Shown here in pieces: positions 1 through 12,880 of a stretch of 64,000 nt of DNA (positions within the stretch are counted from its first letter, which is position 1; each line of letters opens with the position of its first letter). The translations under genes and the position numbers were made by a program. Origin of the DNA: Mercenaria mercenaria (taxonomy: Eukaryota > Mollusca > Bivalvia > Venerida > Veneridae); NCBI RefSeq assembly GCF_021730395.1, contig NC_069376.1, positions 12,991,001 through 13,055,000 on the forward strand. Direction: 5' to 3'. Below the pieces are notes generated by a model. That model was not told the origin of the DNA. It made no database searches and saw only the letters and a program-made list of their open reading frames with translations.

Positions 1-3000
1 CCCCAATTCATAATATTTAATGTAAGTCATCTTTTTACTGTTTACTTAGACACGAAAATAACGACCATAAAGGACTCACTATACTAACCCTTTTCCCCAA
101 AGTTTAAAAAGCAAAGGGACAATATACTACTCAAAAAGTAGAAAAGGGTTTTTTTGCCCTCAACATTGCACAAAAAATGTAAGGTTTTTTTTGGGTTTTA
201 AAAAAGGGAAAAAGATTCCGAAGTGTTTGGGGATGTTTTTGGCAATTTTTCTTTTGTCCGAGGATTTTGGGTCAGACAGATTTTGTTTAAGTTTGGTAAG
301 ATCGGGGGGGAATTGTTCGACTTAAAGGTGGGGCGCTTTGTTCAGACAGGAGTAAATCAATATGTATCTCACACCAATAAATAGAAATAATTTTTTTTGC
401 ATTTTTTGTTACCTATACAAAAAGCATAAGAAATACTGTATTTTTGAATTTTAGTAATTATGAACAAAGCTTTTCCATTTATAGAAATAATTTGGGGAAA
501 GTTTTTTAACAATATTTTCCGGAAATAAAATTACTATAAAAAAAAATTTCAAACCACCGCGATGCCCTTTTTTTACAAATTTATCAAATTATAACTGAAC
601 CGGTACTAACACAAAAGTGTTTAAAACCTTTGGTTTTCAGCATTTTATTACCAATTATTTGTTTTTTTGATCAGTTGGATGCTTCAAAAAAATTTAAAAA
701 CCCCGATCTTTGATAATTATGTTCTGTCTATATTCCATGGGGGGTGTTCTTTAATTTAATTGTCGCCGGTATTTGTTTTCCAGTCAAAAAATACACTTTC
801 AAGACAGTTTTTGTATTATATTTTTTAAATTACCTTTTCTTTGACAGTGATTCAGTGCAAATTTCAAGTGTTTTTTTGTTTTACAGAGAAAAAAATTATA
901 ATATGTAAAAAAATTTAAAAGCTTGGGAGTAAAATTTTTTTAAAATGAGGAAAAAAAAGTTTTTAAACCTGCAGGCTCAGCCGGGAGTTTAAAATAGATT
1001 TTGCCCACGGTTGCGCTGAAAAAAAGGGGGGAATCTCATCATTTGAACCGACATTTTTTTTTTCTCCTTTTTCAGTCTTTTCAAATTAGGATGTAAAGGG
1101 GGCGTATGTTGTAATATTTTCTTCGGTTTTAGGGCGATTTGCCAGATTCAATTTACCAAAAAAAATAAACTGAAATTTTGGGGGATGTCAATTTTTTTTT
1201 TGATTAATGTTTCCAAAACGCTTTTACTGTCATAATCGGGAAAAATTTTCATTTAGGAAAAAAAAACAAAAGTTTGCAATTTCCTTATATCAATTTTTAA
1301 AAACTTCAAAGGGGGCTTTGAACCCCCCGTGGTTTTAACAAAGAGAAAAGAAAAAAATAAACTTAACAACAAAACAGGGGGCTCCTTGAAATACCTTTCC
1401 CTTTTAACGAAAAGGATTTCATATTTAAATTTACCTTTTTGGGTTTTTAAAATTTTTACATTTCCCTGTCTTAATTTTGTAAACCGAATGGGAATTTTTT
1501 ATGCTTTTGATGTTTTAAGAGATTCGATTTCCCCAAAGACAATGTCTTTTAAAAGTAAATTAAGGGGGGAGACAATGTTTAATCTAGGGTCATGAAAATG
1601 TGTTTAGGATTTTAGACAAAAAAATAATAAAAATTTGGGTAACATTTTAAATCGGTTTGGGTGTGTTTTATTTTTAGGTCTATACTGCATAAAAATTAAA
1701 GTAATTTATCTTATAAAAACGATCCTAATTAGCATGGGATGGACTCTCAAATTTATTATTTTTTTCAATGTGCCCCTTTTTTAAAAGTTTCTCTCTAATT
1801 TTCATTTAGTCAAAGTCATTTTAATGTTCATATTTTAAAAAACGTTGCAGTAGGAGAATATATGATTCTTTTCTTGTTGAAAAGCACGATGAATTTATTT
1901 TTTCTGGCGACTTTTAAGGATATTTTCTTTACACTACTTAATTTAGAATAAAAGGTGCTTTCCCCTTTGTACTGTCAATTCTTTAAAAAAAAAGTTTTCA
2001 TTGACATGAAGGCGGGGGTTGACTCGACTAGTATTTCCTGGTATTTTGTGCAGTAAATTCCTATGCTGTTATATTCGATTACTTACTCATGTTTAAAGAG
2101 GAACTAGTTTTTTTAACATCATACATATCAAAAGCATATTTTGAATTCTATGGTGTTCAAATATTCTATACTAAAACTTTTCAGGGTTATTATTGATTTA
2201 AAAAAGCAGCTTTTGAATTTTACATGTTTTTTTATAGGGAGCAGGGTACATTGGAAGGAGTTTGTTGTTTAGTTTGGGGGACAATGGGTTCTTTTAATTT
2301 TAAACAACAAAAAAACAGACAAACAAAAAAAAATGGTTTTTTGATATAAAAAAAAATTTTTTAGTTTAAAGGGAAAGATTTTGGCGTTTAATTCGTGATA
2401 ACTCTCTGGGTCATTTATTTTTGTTTGTTTCTTTTCTTTAAATTCTGTCTTGATGTTATAAACTTTATCTGGGATTTCCGAAAATGAAGGTGTTTGCAAT
2501 TTCTTATTTATTGTTTGTTTGGTGTGAACCCTTACCTATAGCCCGGCTGGTTTAAGCTTTTAAGGTTTTGCATTTTTGAAATAAATCGTTTTGGAACATT
2601 TTTATTCGTTTTGGTTTTAAGAACAGGAATGGTTTTTCCTTTTACAAAAAATTGCAAAGAAAATTTCAAACTTTCTAAAAGTGTTTTGGATATCGTGCGC
2701 CCTATTTTCCACAAGTTTAATGCAAAGAGGTGTAAAGTTTGATAAATAAAATTTTTTGCTTTTTGAATATTATTGGCTCGTCCGTCCGTAATTCGTGTCC
2801 CAATATTTCTGAACTGTTTTGGAACTGTTACACAATTTTCGTCAGTTTTTTTTTCCTTGAAGACAACGTCAGAGTATATACCCGGGCCTAGGGCCCAAAA
2901 AAGCGGTTACAATTGATGGGGTCAAATGTGAAACTTTTTTTCGTCGATTTTGGGCCTTATGTTTTAAATACTACAAAAAATCATATAAAAACCTCTTTCT

Positions 3001-4200
3001 TTACTTCTACGACCGATCTGCAGAGCTTTTGACACCAGGAAAAAATTTTGCTAAAAATTTTTTAAGGAGTTCTCAAGTTCGAATCAAAATTTTTTACAAT
3101 GTAGATTTGATTTAAAATTGTTTTTTTAACTTCAGAATTATTTAAACATTTTGCAAAAAAAAAAAAGTGGGCCCACGCACTTTTTCATAAAGGGTTATAA
3201 AAAGAGTCTATGGGAAAACAAAACATTCATAGCAAGTCGCGAAATTGAAAAAAAAAAAAAATGTAGTTTTAATTACACTTTGTTTAAAAAAAATTTGGGA
3301 TTATGTGGGAAAACGAAAATACATTTATAAGTCCGTGTGCTTGTTTTACTTTTTTTGAAATAAGACTTTTGTGTTCATAACATTAAAGTTGATTTTTTAA
3401 AGATAGGTGTTCGAGGAGCCGTCCCCTGAGAACTTTTTGTGGAATTTTAAAAAATTTGGGAGAGTTCTTACGCTGACATCTCTATGCAGTTTTTTTCTCT
3501 CTTTTTTAACCTTTAAATGCAAACAGTGGGGTTTTTGGTAAAATTCACTGAAATAGTTAAAAAATGCACAAAAGTTATGTTTTTTTTGGGACTAAAACGA
3601 AGCTTTTACGTTTGGGACCAATGAAAAAATTTAACTCCTTTGGGGGCGAAATGCGCTAAAGGCCTTATTTTCTCCCCCGTTGGTCGATATCCGATTTCGG
3701 GCCTTTTCAGGACCCCCTGGACGGCGATTGACGAGTAATTTGCGGCACCGAGATCAGCTGATTGCGTCACTTCTTGCCATTTTTGTAACCTGAAAAGCAA
3801 AAATTTTGATCCGGCTTTTTTTCTTAGATGTTAAATTAATTTCTAATTATTTCCTTGTTAAAATAAATGTTTGTAAATTTTGGTTTTTTTTTAAAAATTT
3901 TAAAAAAACAACTCCGCTGTGTTTGTTCATACGTTTTCTAAAGATTAAAAAAAAAGTCGGCTGCCGAGAATTTTTTAAATTGAAGAAAAAATTCATTTAA
4001 CTGATTTTGCGTATCAGTCCGTCGGATGATGATTCCGACGATGACATTTCTTTTTTCAAAAAATGAAAGGTCAAAAATGTTAACGTTTTTGAAAGCTGAA
4101 ATATCCTCACTTACATCGCATTAAATTCAAATGGATAAAAAAAAACAGCAAAAAAAGTTTCATATTAAAAAAATTTTGAAAAAAAAACGTTTTTGTAAAA
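1..4200. other. AT-rich, homopolymer-laden region without a recognisable gene
   Basis: Long runs of A, T, G and C recur throughout, and no open frame longer than about 90 codons is convincing. Nothing resembles a known protein, and the few short open frames are lysine/phenylalanine-rich, as expected from A/T runs. The texture resembles 43.8-51.2 kb and contrasts with the clean sequence at 13-43 kb, so poor assembly consensus is suspected. No clear repeat family was recognised here. Confidence 0.5.
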
Positions 4201-4214
4201 TTAATAATTCTTCA

Positions 4215-4780
4215 AAGATAGGTGCAAATTGATCTTCATAAATTTGGTCAGATGATTGAATTTATAAACCCGGTCAAGTTAGAATCGGGTCTCTGGGGTC
4301 AGAACTAGGGCACTAGGTCAAATTATAGAAAAAATCTTGTAAAACGGGATTTAAAACTGTATTTTTAATTGATTTTTTGAAAAATTTTGGGCGGAAGTTT
4401 TCTTTAAAAACTGGCGGTTTTTAAAAGGGTTTTCTTGAGTCAAAAATAGGTCATTTCAAACACGAAAACCCCTTTTGTATGCGAAAAGAGGCTTATTTTC
4501 AATTTGGCCATGAAATTTTTGTCAGAATGGTCGCTTTAAGAAAATTGGTCGAGTTTGAATTGGGGCTCTTTTTATTGAAAGTAGGGCACTAGGGGCAAAT
4601 CAAAGAGAAACTTATGTATGCCTAGAGCCGTATTTTTAATTTTTTAAAAATTCAGGGGTGAATGCCTTTAAAAATTAGATCATGTTTTTGAGTATAGGCA
4701 TCTAGGGGCGAAAGCTAGGCACTAGGTATATCTAAGAAAATATTGTTTAAACCAAAAGACCACATTTTGTTTCAATCTTA
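4215..4780 (+). repeat. Degraded tandem array related to the GACCTAGTTTTTGACCC cores
   Basis: About three imperfect units carry the phrases 'gggcactaggtcaaat' and 'tcagaac/gaaagtagggcactagg'. These are reverse-strand relatives of the TGACCTAGTTTTTGACC phrase in the arrays at 17.1-20.2 kb. Units are heavily altered by indels and homopolymer changes. This is probably the core of an old tandem-cored element; no terminal hairpin was found. Confidence 0.4.
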
Positions 4781-5422
4781 ATGACCAGAAAATTTTTTTT
4801 CCTGAAGTTAATAGGGCAAAATGTTTTTCACTGTTATGTGTTTTTAGGGGACGAACAAGGAATCTTGGGCTCTTTTTTGGTAGTTTTACTTACTTAATGG
4901 TTTGAGTTTGTTGAACTTAGCGTTGCATTTTTCTCGTGAGTAATCAATTACTAAACGTTGTAATTGATACTCTGAACATCGGGTGAATACTCAGTTTACC
5001 GTTGCCATTCTGAAAACACCATATAGTTAAAAGTGTTTAATTAAAAAATCAGAGCTACTTTTAAATAATAGCTCCAGTTATTTTTGGGACTGCTGAAATT
5101 TTATCTCCATATTAAGTCATGAATTTTTCAGTTGTAACTGATGATGTCAGCGACTATGACGTATAATCGACTAACGCTGTGAGCCCAGCATCTTTTCCCA
5201 TTTTCGTCTGGGAGCCGTCAGAAAAAAGTTAGAAAAGTCAGCCGTTAGAAAAAAGTTAGAAATGTGAATTTTTCGTTTTTCATCACCACAAATTTGGCAT
5301 ATTTTTTGCGTGTGAGTGTGTTAGGATAACCAGCTGCCAGAAAACTGAATTCTATGTTGTTGTTTTTTTAATCAGCACCAATTGTTTTTGTCCCGATAGC
5401 GTCGCAGTTAGAACAAAGCAAA
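4781..5422. other. Unassigned sequence upstream of the DIRS-like fossil
   Basis: No open frame or known repeat was recognised. A short phrase (GAAAAAAGTTAGAAA) occurs twice around 5,220-5,260 with a GCCGTTAG/GCCGTCAG lead. This could belong to the terminal region of the fossil that follows, but no matching copy was found at its far end. Confidence 0.3.
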
Positions 5423-5902
5423 ATGATTGAGTCTCGTAGGACAAGAGGACGGAAAAGGAAGGCGGATCATTTGTCTGAAGCTTCATCAGTGCCGATGGTG
5501 TCGGTGTTGGACATGCCAGCAGTTACGGTGTCGGACGCGCCAGTGAGGTCCGAAGTTGTACCAGTGCCAGTGGTGACGGCGCAGAATGTGGATTCGGGGT
5601 CATCTAGGTCAGCGTTGGGGACAGTGTCTGCTGAAAATGCGGTTTCGGGGTCATCAAGGTCAGCATTTAGGACATTGTCTGCTGAAGCTGCAGTTTCGGG
5701 GTCACCAAGGTCAGTGTCTGCTGAAGATGCGGTTTCGGGGTCATCAAGGTCAGCGCTTGGGACAGTGCCTGCTGAAGATCCACAATGGAATCAAATTTCC
5801 GAGACAGGTATAATTATGCCAGTTGGTATTAATACCGAAATAGGGGCAATGATACCATCTAAAGAAAAGAAAAGATTATTGCTGGAGCCTATTTTGATTT
5901 AG
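5423..5902 (+). pseudogene. Gag-like first part of the DIRS-like fossil
   Basis: This 159-codon open segment starts with a basic patch (RRTRGRKRKA). A middle section follows that is rich in Ser, Val and Ala, in which a phrase of the type AVSGSSRS recurs about four times, encoded by 50-60-bp DNA repeats (5,590-5,780). A final portion reads GAMIPSKEKKRLL, like the segment before the conserved part of DIRS gag proteins. It lies on the same strand as the RT remnant. It is treated as a fossil part, not as a working gene. Confidence 0.45.
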
Positions 5903-6736
5903 GATCGTTTTTAGCTCGACTATTCGAAGAATAGTCTAGCTATTCTACTCACCCTGGCGTCGGCGTCACACCTTGGTTAAGTTTTGCATGCAAGTACATA
6001 CAGCTATCGTTTAAAGGCATATAGCTTTGAAAATTATTTTTTCTTTTTCTAGGTCAATTATTAACCTCACTGGGTCAAGTTCCATAACTCTGACATGTAT
6101 TTTGAGCAAATTATGCCCCCTTGTGGACTTAGAAAATTCTGGTTAAAGTTTTGCGTGCAAGTACATACAGCTTTTACTTAAAGGCATATTGATTTGAAAC
6201 TTATTTTTTTCTTTTTCTACATAAATTACCAACCTCCCTGGGTCAAGTTCCATAACTCTGACATGTATTTTGGGCAAATTATGCCCCCTTTTGGACTTAC
6301 AAACTCCTGGTTAAATTTTACATGTAAGTTACTATCTTCAAAACTAATTTAGATATTGAATTGAAACTTAATATCTGTCTTCGGGGTTATATAACTAGTT
6401 GATAGCATCAAGTCCCATAACTCAAACCTGTATTTTAGCCAAATTATGCCCCCTTTTGGACTTAGAAAATCCTGGTTAAAGTTTTGCTTCCAAGAACATA
6501 CAGCTATTACCAAAAGGCATATTGATTTGAAACTTAATTTTTCTTTTTCTAGATCAATTATCAACCTCACTGGGTCAAGTCCCATAACTCTGACATGTAT
6601 TTTGGGCATATTATGCCCCTTTTGGACTTTGAATATTCTGGTTAAAGTTTACATACATTTAAACTATCTCCAAAGCTAATGCTGAAATTGAATTGAAACT
6701 ATACATGTGTATTTGGGGTTATAAAACTAGTTGATA

Positions 6737-6975
6737 TAGTACGGGGGCCAATGAGGTCTACCATGCACCCCTCCCTTGACATTTTTACATAGGTACCAAA
6801 TTGTTCAGCAGGACCAACTCTTTCAAAATCAAAAATGTTCCCATTAAAAAAAAATTCTTTTGAACTATATATGATTTCACTGTTTCCATGGCAACCGTTC
6901 ATTTTTGAAAAGGACGACCATATAGATGATAATCAGTCATATCTTGGTCAGTTTTAGCGATAATGGGGTCCCGAG
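6737..6975 (+). repeat. Left terminal inverted repeat of the 3.77-kb element
   Basis: Pairs in inverted orientation with 10,270-10,510, with scattered mismatches and small indels. The shared stretch includes the phrases for 'accaactctttcaaaatc' and 'tttccatggcaacc'. Confidence 0.65.
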
Positions 6976-7914
6976 TCAGATATATGGATGAGGCCTTGCT
7001 CTCCGATACGATTAAATAAAGACATCTTTAATGTTAGCTTAGTAGAAGTAGACTTACACTCACCTGTACAATACGGAGAATTTAGCACTTGCCTGGAGAG
7101 AACTGAGTAGTTCTAGAACAGAATCCATGGACCACTTGTAGGTTAAACTGTTAACATTACATGACTGAATTTCTTTGTAAAGTGTAAACCAAATCTAATA
7201 AACGAAGAAAAATATGCTGGTATTTAAAGTAAAAACGTTATATTTAAAACAAAACAAGCTGGACAAAACTGTTTGTGATACCAAATAAAGATATAAGAAA
7301 TATAAAAAAACTTTACACTAGAAATAAATAAGATATTGTATCATTTTGAAACATTTACAAGAATGACAGAATGTACAAAATATTTTTTTTGGTATTCTAA
7401 ATTGTACAGACAAGGACTAAATTTGTTTGAATATTCCTTGATATACGTAACATAAACGAAACACTTCTAAGAGTAACTATGCATCAATCATAATCAAAAA
7501 GCTTGATTATCAATTATACCAAAGGTTATGACCAAGGCATGACCTCTCTTTGTCAAAAGTTCAAACTGTAGCAAGAACTCAGAGTATGATACAAAATTGC
7601 TTCAGAATCAAAGTGTTATCAAATTTCATTCATAAAAAATAAAGTGATTTTGAGAGCATGATCTTCTTTTGTCATTTGCTTTCTAATTTATGAATGATAT
7701 GCTATAAAGCAACATATTATTCATAACAGATAACCAACAAGAGAGCAAATATGCTATATTAGGAAACATTAAAGTGAAAACATCGTAAGTAACATCTTAA
7801 TCAAGACGTGCAGAATTTGATTCTTGTAACACTACTGCCTCTTAATTTGTGCATTTCATATTTTTCAGACATTTTATCTGATTTTAAGTTCAAATTTTAA
7901 TCCATAGAATTATT

Positions 7915-8260
7915 TCACTATAACAGAACACTGTTTAAGCTAGTGCTAGGGGTATGAGGGCAGTTTCACATTTCACTACATCTAACAAACAGACATAATC
8001 AAATCAAGTCAGCTATTATTTTGCACAATTGTGTTGTTATGTTTCAAAAGGATGAGCTTAAACAATTTGCTATCCCTTAAAAACACTTTAAGTGCCATAT
8101 GATGGTTTTAAATAGTCTCCTCGTACTCACTTTCAGTTTTGTTTGATTTCGGGTCCTTTTGTACTAAAATAGAATTCCTCTTAAGCCAGTGCTAGGGGGC
8201 GTAAGGTGCTTTTCACACTTCATTACCTCTCATAAACAGCCATGATCTAACTGAGTTTGC
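7915..8260 (+). repeat. Two diverged direct copies inside the 3.77-kb element
   Basis: The phrases 'gctagtgctaggggtatgag' (about 7,940) and 'gccagtgctagggggcgtaa' (about 8,185) begin two related stretches about 245 bp apart. Both continue through TTTCACA.TTCA.TAC and an ACAGACATAATC/ACAGCCATGATC phrase. They show old internal duplication in non-coding sequence. Confidence 0.4.
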
Positions 8261-8514
8261 TATTTATTTGCTTGTTTGCAATCTTTGCTTCAAAAGGATC
8301 TTCTTAAAGTCTATTGCAAATTGTTTTCAGCAACCCAGAAGTGTCGTTCATACAGTACTCGGTGTCTTTCTGTCAGTTTTGAATAGCATTATGTGATTGT
8401 TTTCCTAACAATTTGGTTTTCACAGACTTAATATCATTCACATTGTTTACTTCTTTTTCCAGTTTTATAAGTTTAAATCTAAAGATTACTTGAAGTACCT
8501 GGTATTTCATTTTT

Positions 8515-8767
8515 TATGCCCCCGAAGGGAGGCATACTAGTTTTCAACTGTCCGTCCGTTCGTTCGTTAGTTAGTTAGTTCGTTAGTCACAACGTTAACT
8601 TTTTGCATTAAGGCACTTTACTCGCGAACCACCCAGGACCTTCAAACGTCACATGCTAATACATTGTAGTACTTATTGAGTACACGACCCCTACTGACCT
8701 TTAGGTCACCAGGTCAAAGGTCAAGGTGCTGCGGGGGGCATTTGTCACCATTAGTGACAGCTCTTGT
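8515..8767 (+). mobile_element. 253-bp Helentron-like element of the TATGCCCCC family
   Basis: The head reads TATGCCCCCGAAGGGAGGCA and can fold on itself. Near the tail an inverted copy GGGGGGCAT (about 8,732-8,741) precedes a perfect hairpin with arms TGTCAC/GTGACA (8,743-8,759) and then GCTCTTGT. The interior has CGTTCGTT/TAGTTAGT microsatellite-like repeats and AGGTCA half sites (8,703-8,725). It is nested inside the 3.77-kb element and is flanked by T runs. Confidence 0.65.
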
Positions 8768-9449
8768 TTAGTTTTTGTTCAGTGCAGCTTTTCAACAGTG
8801 AATATATCATCAATAACCCCATAAATATCTCAATACAATTCATGTGTTTCTGAAACTAAAAATCAAAATGCTTTATTTCTCACGTAAATAACTGCACTGA
8901 TGCACTTCACAATAACACAAAACAAGATAAATATTCCATTAAAACATTTTCCATAAAATGAAGCCGCAAATTGTAACACTATTACCAGTGTATGGATGTT
9001 AGTAGGGATGCATACATTACTAATATATACAGAATATATACATGAATATATATAATCAATGTAAAATGTAAGTATTGGCAACAATACTGTAACCATCAAA
9101 GTAAAGAACAACATATTTAAGAAACAGATATTAGTATAACAAACGATCGATGCATTAATTCAAAATGAAAAAAGGAACATTGAATGTGTAATGAATGTTT
9201 CAGATGATTTCTTTGTTGACAAAAGTGAAGAAAGAATGTTAGAATTAATACTTCGAAATTTTAACAAATCCATGACATCATAATATTGAAATCAATGGTT
9301 CAGATTTCTTCATATATATTTCTAAATACAGCAAAGTACAGTGGTAACGTACTTTAAAGCGGAAAAAATCTCATTGCTTGGAATGTATGGAGCTGTACTA
9401 TTTTGTAGAAGTTTTTAACAACTTGATAATTAAATATTCCTCTACCATT

Positions 9450-10110
9450 TTCTGAGAAAATAATGATACAATAAAACAAGATTACTGGAATGGTAACGTA
9501 ACATGTGTAAAGTATGTTACAAACAGATTCCTCCTTCAAATAAGTATTTACATAATATTTTCATGTGCTTCAGCTTAAATAACACAAGTTTATTGATCAC
9601 AGTTCAGTTCATCATGTTGTTCAGTTTTAGTTATATCTTGTTTTCAGAAATGTCTGTTTCAGCATAGATTAATTTAAGCAAATTTGCTGAAATACCTAAT
9701 GTAGAAAAATTATTTACCTTCACAGTAATAAAATACTATTCTAGAAAACAATGAGAGACCAGATCAAAGCTGTCTGATCTATATTTTCTTAATAATTGAT
9801 GTAACAAAACAAGGTTATTAAAATGGTAACGTAGCATGTGTAAAGTATGTTACATACCGATTCCTTCTTCAAAAAGGTGTTCAAACTTCATTTCCAAACA
9901 ATATAACTCACATAATTGTTATTTCATTGATAGCATTTAGTTATATCATTTTATTAAATTTTAGTGGTATCTTGTTTCCTGAGGTGTTGGTTGTGGTTAT
10001 GTATAATATTATGCAAATTAGCTAAACATACCTACGTGTTACAAAATACTATTTAAGAAAACACTGAGAGACTTTCAGAACAGATCAAAACTCTTTGGTA
10101 CATTTAAATT
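9450..10110 (+). repeat. Tandem duplication of about 335 bp within the 3.77-kb element
   Basis: The phrase 'tggtaacgtaacatgtgtaa' near 9,490 recurs with one change near 9,823. The following sequences keep the same order of landmarks (TTAGTTATATC, ATCTTGTTT, AAAATACTATT, GAGAGAC.., CAGATCAAA). The copies are well diverged. Confidence 0.5.
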
Positions 10111-10269
10111 GATTTAAAACTTAAAAGATATTATTTTCTAATAAAATGTTGTCATTTTGTAACAATCTCATCAATATTCATGAATATGAAATGAATATGC
10201 AAATTAGTTCATTAATATACAAATACTGCTTTTGAAAGGCAAATGTCTTACCTCCTTTTTGACACCATT

Positions 10270-10510
10270 TGTATTGTTTTATCACCAAAACTGACCAAGA
10301 TATGACTGATTATCCTCTATATGGTCGTATTTTCCCAGAATGAATGGTTGCCGTGGAAACAATGAAATCTTATATAGTTCAAAAGAGTTTTTTCATGGGA
10401 ACATTACTGATTTCAAAAGGGTTGGTCCTGCCGAACAATTTGGTACCTATGAAAAAAAAGTCTAGTGTGGGGGGAGGGGTGCATGGTAGACCCTACTGGC
10501 CCCCTACCTA
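10270..10510 (-). repeat. Right terminal inverted repeat of the 3.77-kb element
   Basis: Inverted counterpart of 6,737-6,975, ending GGCCCCCTACCTA immediately before the duplicated ATA. Confidence 0.65.
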
Positions 10511-11415
10511 ATAGCATCAAGTCCCATAACACTGACCTTCATTTTAGCCAAATTATGCCCCCTTTGGACTTAGAAAATCCTGGTTAAAGTTTTGCGTGCA
10601 AGTACATACAGCTATTACTGAAAGGCATATAGATTTGAAACTTATTTTTTTCATTTTCTAGATCAATTACCAACCTCACTGGGTCAAGTCCCAGAACTCT
10701 GACATGTATTTTGTTTTTGGCAAATTATGCCCCCTTTTGGACTTAAAAAATCTGGTTAAAATTTTACATGCAAGTCACTATCTCCAAAACTAATGCAGAT
10801 ATTGAATTGAAACTTCTCATATGCCTTCGGGGTTATAAAACTAGTTGATAGCATCAAGTCCCATAACTCTGATATGCATTTTGGTCAAATTATGTCCCCT
10901 TTTGAACATAAAACTCTTATATAACGTTTTGGGTAATATTTTCCTGCTTCTAGGACAATATTTCGAATAGTCGAGCTTGGCTGTCTTACGGACAGCTCTT
11001 GTTGAGCAATGAATTTGAATCGGAAAGGGATGGAAAATTTATATATTTCAGGGGAATTAATTTTCAAAAGGGAATCCAATAATAACCAAAATATAATGTC
11101 AATAGATGTGTGAACAGATGCTTTTGTTGTTTTCATAAGCATTTTCTTGGCTGTGCATCCTGAAAAATAACAGGAGCTTCTGAAATATGTGCAGACAATA
11201 CGAATTGCAGCAAAACGAAATTCAGCATTGGTTGGAAAAGTTACGACGAGCAGTTTAGGTTCAGAATGTCTCTCGATCCTAATAAATCCATCGAATTTTG
11301 ATTATGAATTGTGGTTGATTTATTTAGGTCATTCAAAATCAGTAGTGTCAAATGAGAATCAAGGTGTACTTAAAAGTGCTTTGAATTTAATTTGAAAACA
11401 TGTGCAAGACTTTTT

Positions 11416-12510
11416 TAGCTCACCTGTCACGAAGTGACAAGGTGAGCTATTGTGACCGCTTGATGTCCGTCGTGCGCCGTGAGTGGTCCGTCGTCCGTCA
11501 ACAATTTATAAAAAAAATCTTCTTCTTAAAAACCACTGGGCAGAGTTACACCAAACTTCATAGGAATAATCCTTGGGTGGTCCCCTTTCAAAATTGTTCA
11601 AAGAATTGAATTCCGTACGTACAGAACTCTGGTTGCCATGGAATCCGAAAGGAAAAACTTAAAAAATCTTCTTGTCCAAAACCGCAGGTCATAGGGCTTT
11701 GATATTTGGTATGTAGCATCATCTAGTGGTCCTCTACTAAGATTGTTCAAATTATCCCCCTTGGGGCCACAAGATTTACATAGACATATAATCGGAAAAT
11801 TTTGAAAATCTTCTTGTCCAAAACCACAAGGCGTAGAGTCTTGATATTTAGCATGTGACATCATCTAATGGTCCTCTATATAGATTGTTCAAATTATGTC
11901 CCTAGAGTGAAAAGAGGCCCCGCCCCGGGGTCCCAAGTTTTACATAGACTTAGCCTGCAACATTTTCGTTTTTGTCGTGTTGAGCGACCTGTGAAGTTTC
12001 CACTTTTCTCTATTTTATATAGTAAACACATTTAAAAATCATCTTGTCTGAAACCACAAGACCTAGGCCTTTGATATTTGGTATTTAGCATTGCCTTATG
12101 GTCCTCTACCAAAATTGTTCACATTATGCCCCTTGGGTGAAAAGAGGCTTATAGGAAAAAAACTTTTAAAATCTTCTTGCCTGAAAGTTATGACATAGGC
12201 CTTTGATATTTGGTATGTAGCATTGCCTAGTGGTCCTTTACCACGATTGTTCAAATTATGCCCATGGGGTGAAAAGAGGCCCCGCTCGGGGTTACTCGTT
12301 ATATGAGTTATATAGGAAAAAATACTTCAAAAATTATCTGATCATATTTCCTAGACTGTTTAATTAAAATTACCTGATGACTCAAAGTAAGGGTCATTTG
12401 ACTGTGACCTTGACCTACTGACCTACTTTCTTGTTTTTTGAGATACAGCCTTGAAATTTGGATGACATATACAGTTTTGCACACCAATCTTAAAACTGAC
12501 TTTCTACTTT
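11416..12510 (+). mobile_element. Helentron-like element of the GCTCACCTG family, tail missing
   Basis: The head TAGCTCACCTGTCAC forms a hairpin with GTGACAAGGTGAGCT, followed by CGTCCGTCGTGCG-type sequence as in the copies at 18-62 kb. The core holds about four to five units of roughly 130-200 bp with the phrases 'tttgatatttggtatgtagc' and 'gaaaagaggcccc'. A TGACCTTGACCTACTGACCT segment follows. The same core, read in reverse, makes up much of 52.0-52.95 kb. The CTCTTGT tail is absent; similarity to the 52-kb copy stops near 12,510. It interrupts the DIRS-like fossil. Confidence 0.6.
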
Positions 12511-12880
12511 TTGTATGTATAGTCATGCATGCTTAAATTGTAGCGGGAATCACCCAAGCCGTTTCTGTTTTACCAGTAGGTCAAAAACCATTCGTTACAG
12601 TCCGCGGACAGACAAATCCATACCGACATCAGTCAAGCCTTTCAATCAGAAATCCGACTGCGCAACCGAGATTTAATGGCCCTCGGGACATCACCTATAA
12701 ACACTAAACTTTTAGCCAAATACGTTTCTAAATATCCTGACAAGGCAGACGCGAATTTATTATTAAACGGATTTTCTAAAGGTTTTCGGCTCAATTACAC
12801 GGGTTCCAGGTTACCTTCCCGTGCAAAAAAAATATATAATATAATCGGCTGATCTTTTACCAGAAGAATTACAAACAAAA

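Larger units (their letters stand above)
6737..10510. mobile_element. 3.77-kb non-autonomous DNA element with about 235-bp terminal inverted repeats
   Basis: The ends read TAGTACGGGGGCC at the left and GGCCCCCTACCTA at the right. They continue as diverged inverted repeats for about 235 bp, sharing 'ctaccatgcacccctcc' and 'tgaccaagatatgactgatt' in opposite orientation. The left flank TTGATA and right flank ATAGCATC restore the phrase TTGATAGCATC of the surrounding core repeat, so the target duplication is ATA or TA. The interior has no transposase ORF, a tandem duplication (9,450-10,110) and a nested 253-bp element. The superfamily is not recognised. Confidence 0.65.
5912..11002 (+). mobile_element. 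Helentron-like element of the CTATTCG family, enlarged by a nested element
   Basis: The head at 5,912 reads TAGCTCGACTATTCG and forms a hairpin with GAATAGTCTAGCT. The tail has a 16-bp inverted copy of the head (10,962-10,977), then a hairpin with arms GCTGTC/GACAGC (10,980-10,996), then TCTTGT. This asymmetric inverted-repeat plan is the one described for Helentrons. The core (about 5,945-6,720 and 10,511-10,930) is a tandem repeat of roughly 165-180 bp with phrases such as 'gggtcaagtcccataactctgacatg'. Without the 3,774-bp nested element it would be about 1.3 kb. It has no ORF of its own, so it is non-autonomous. It sits inside the DIRS-like fossil. Confidence 0.65.
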
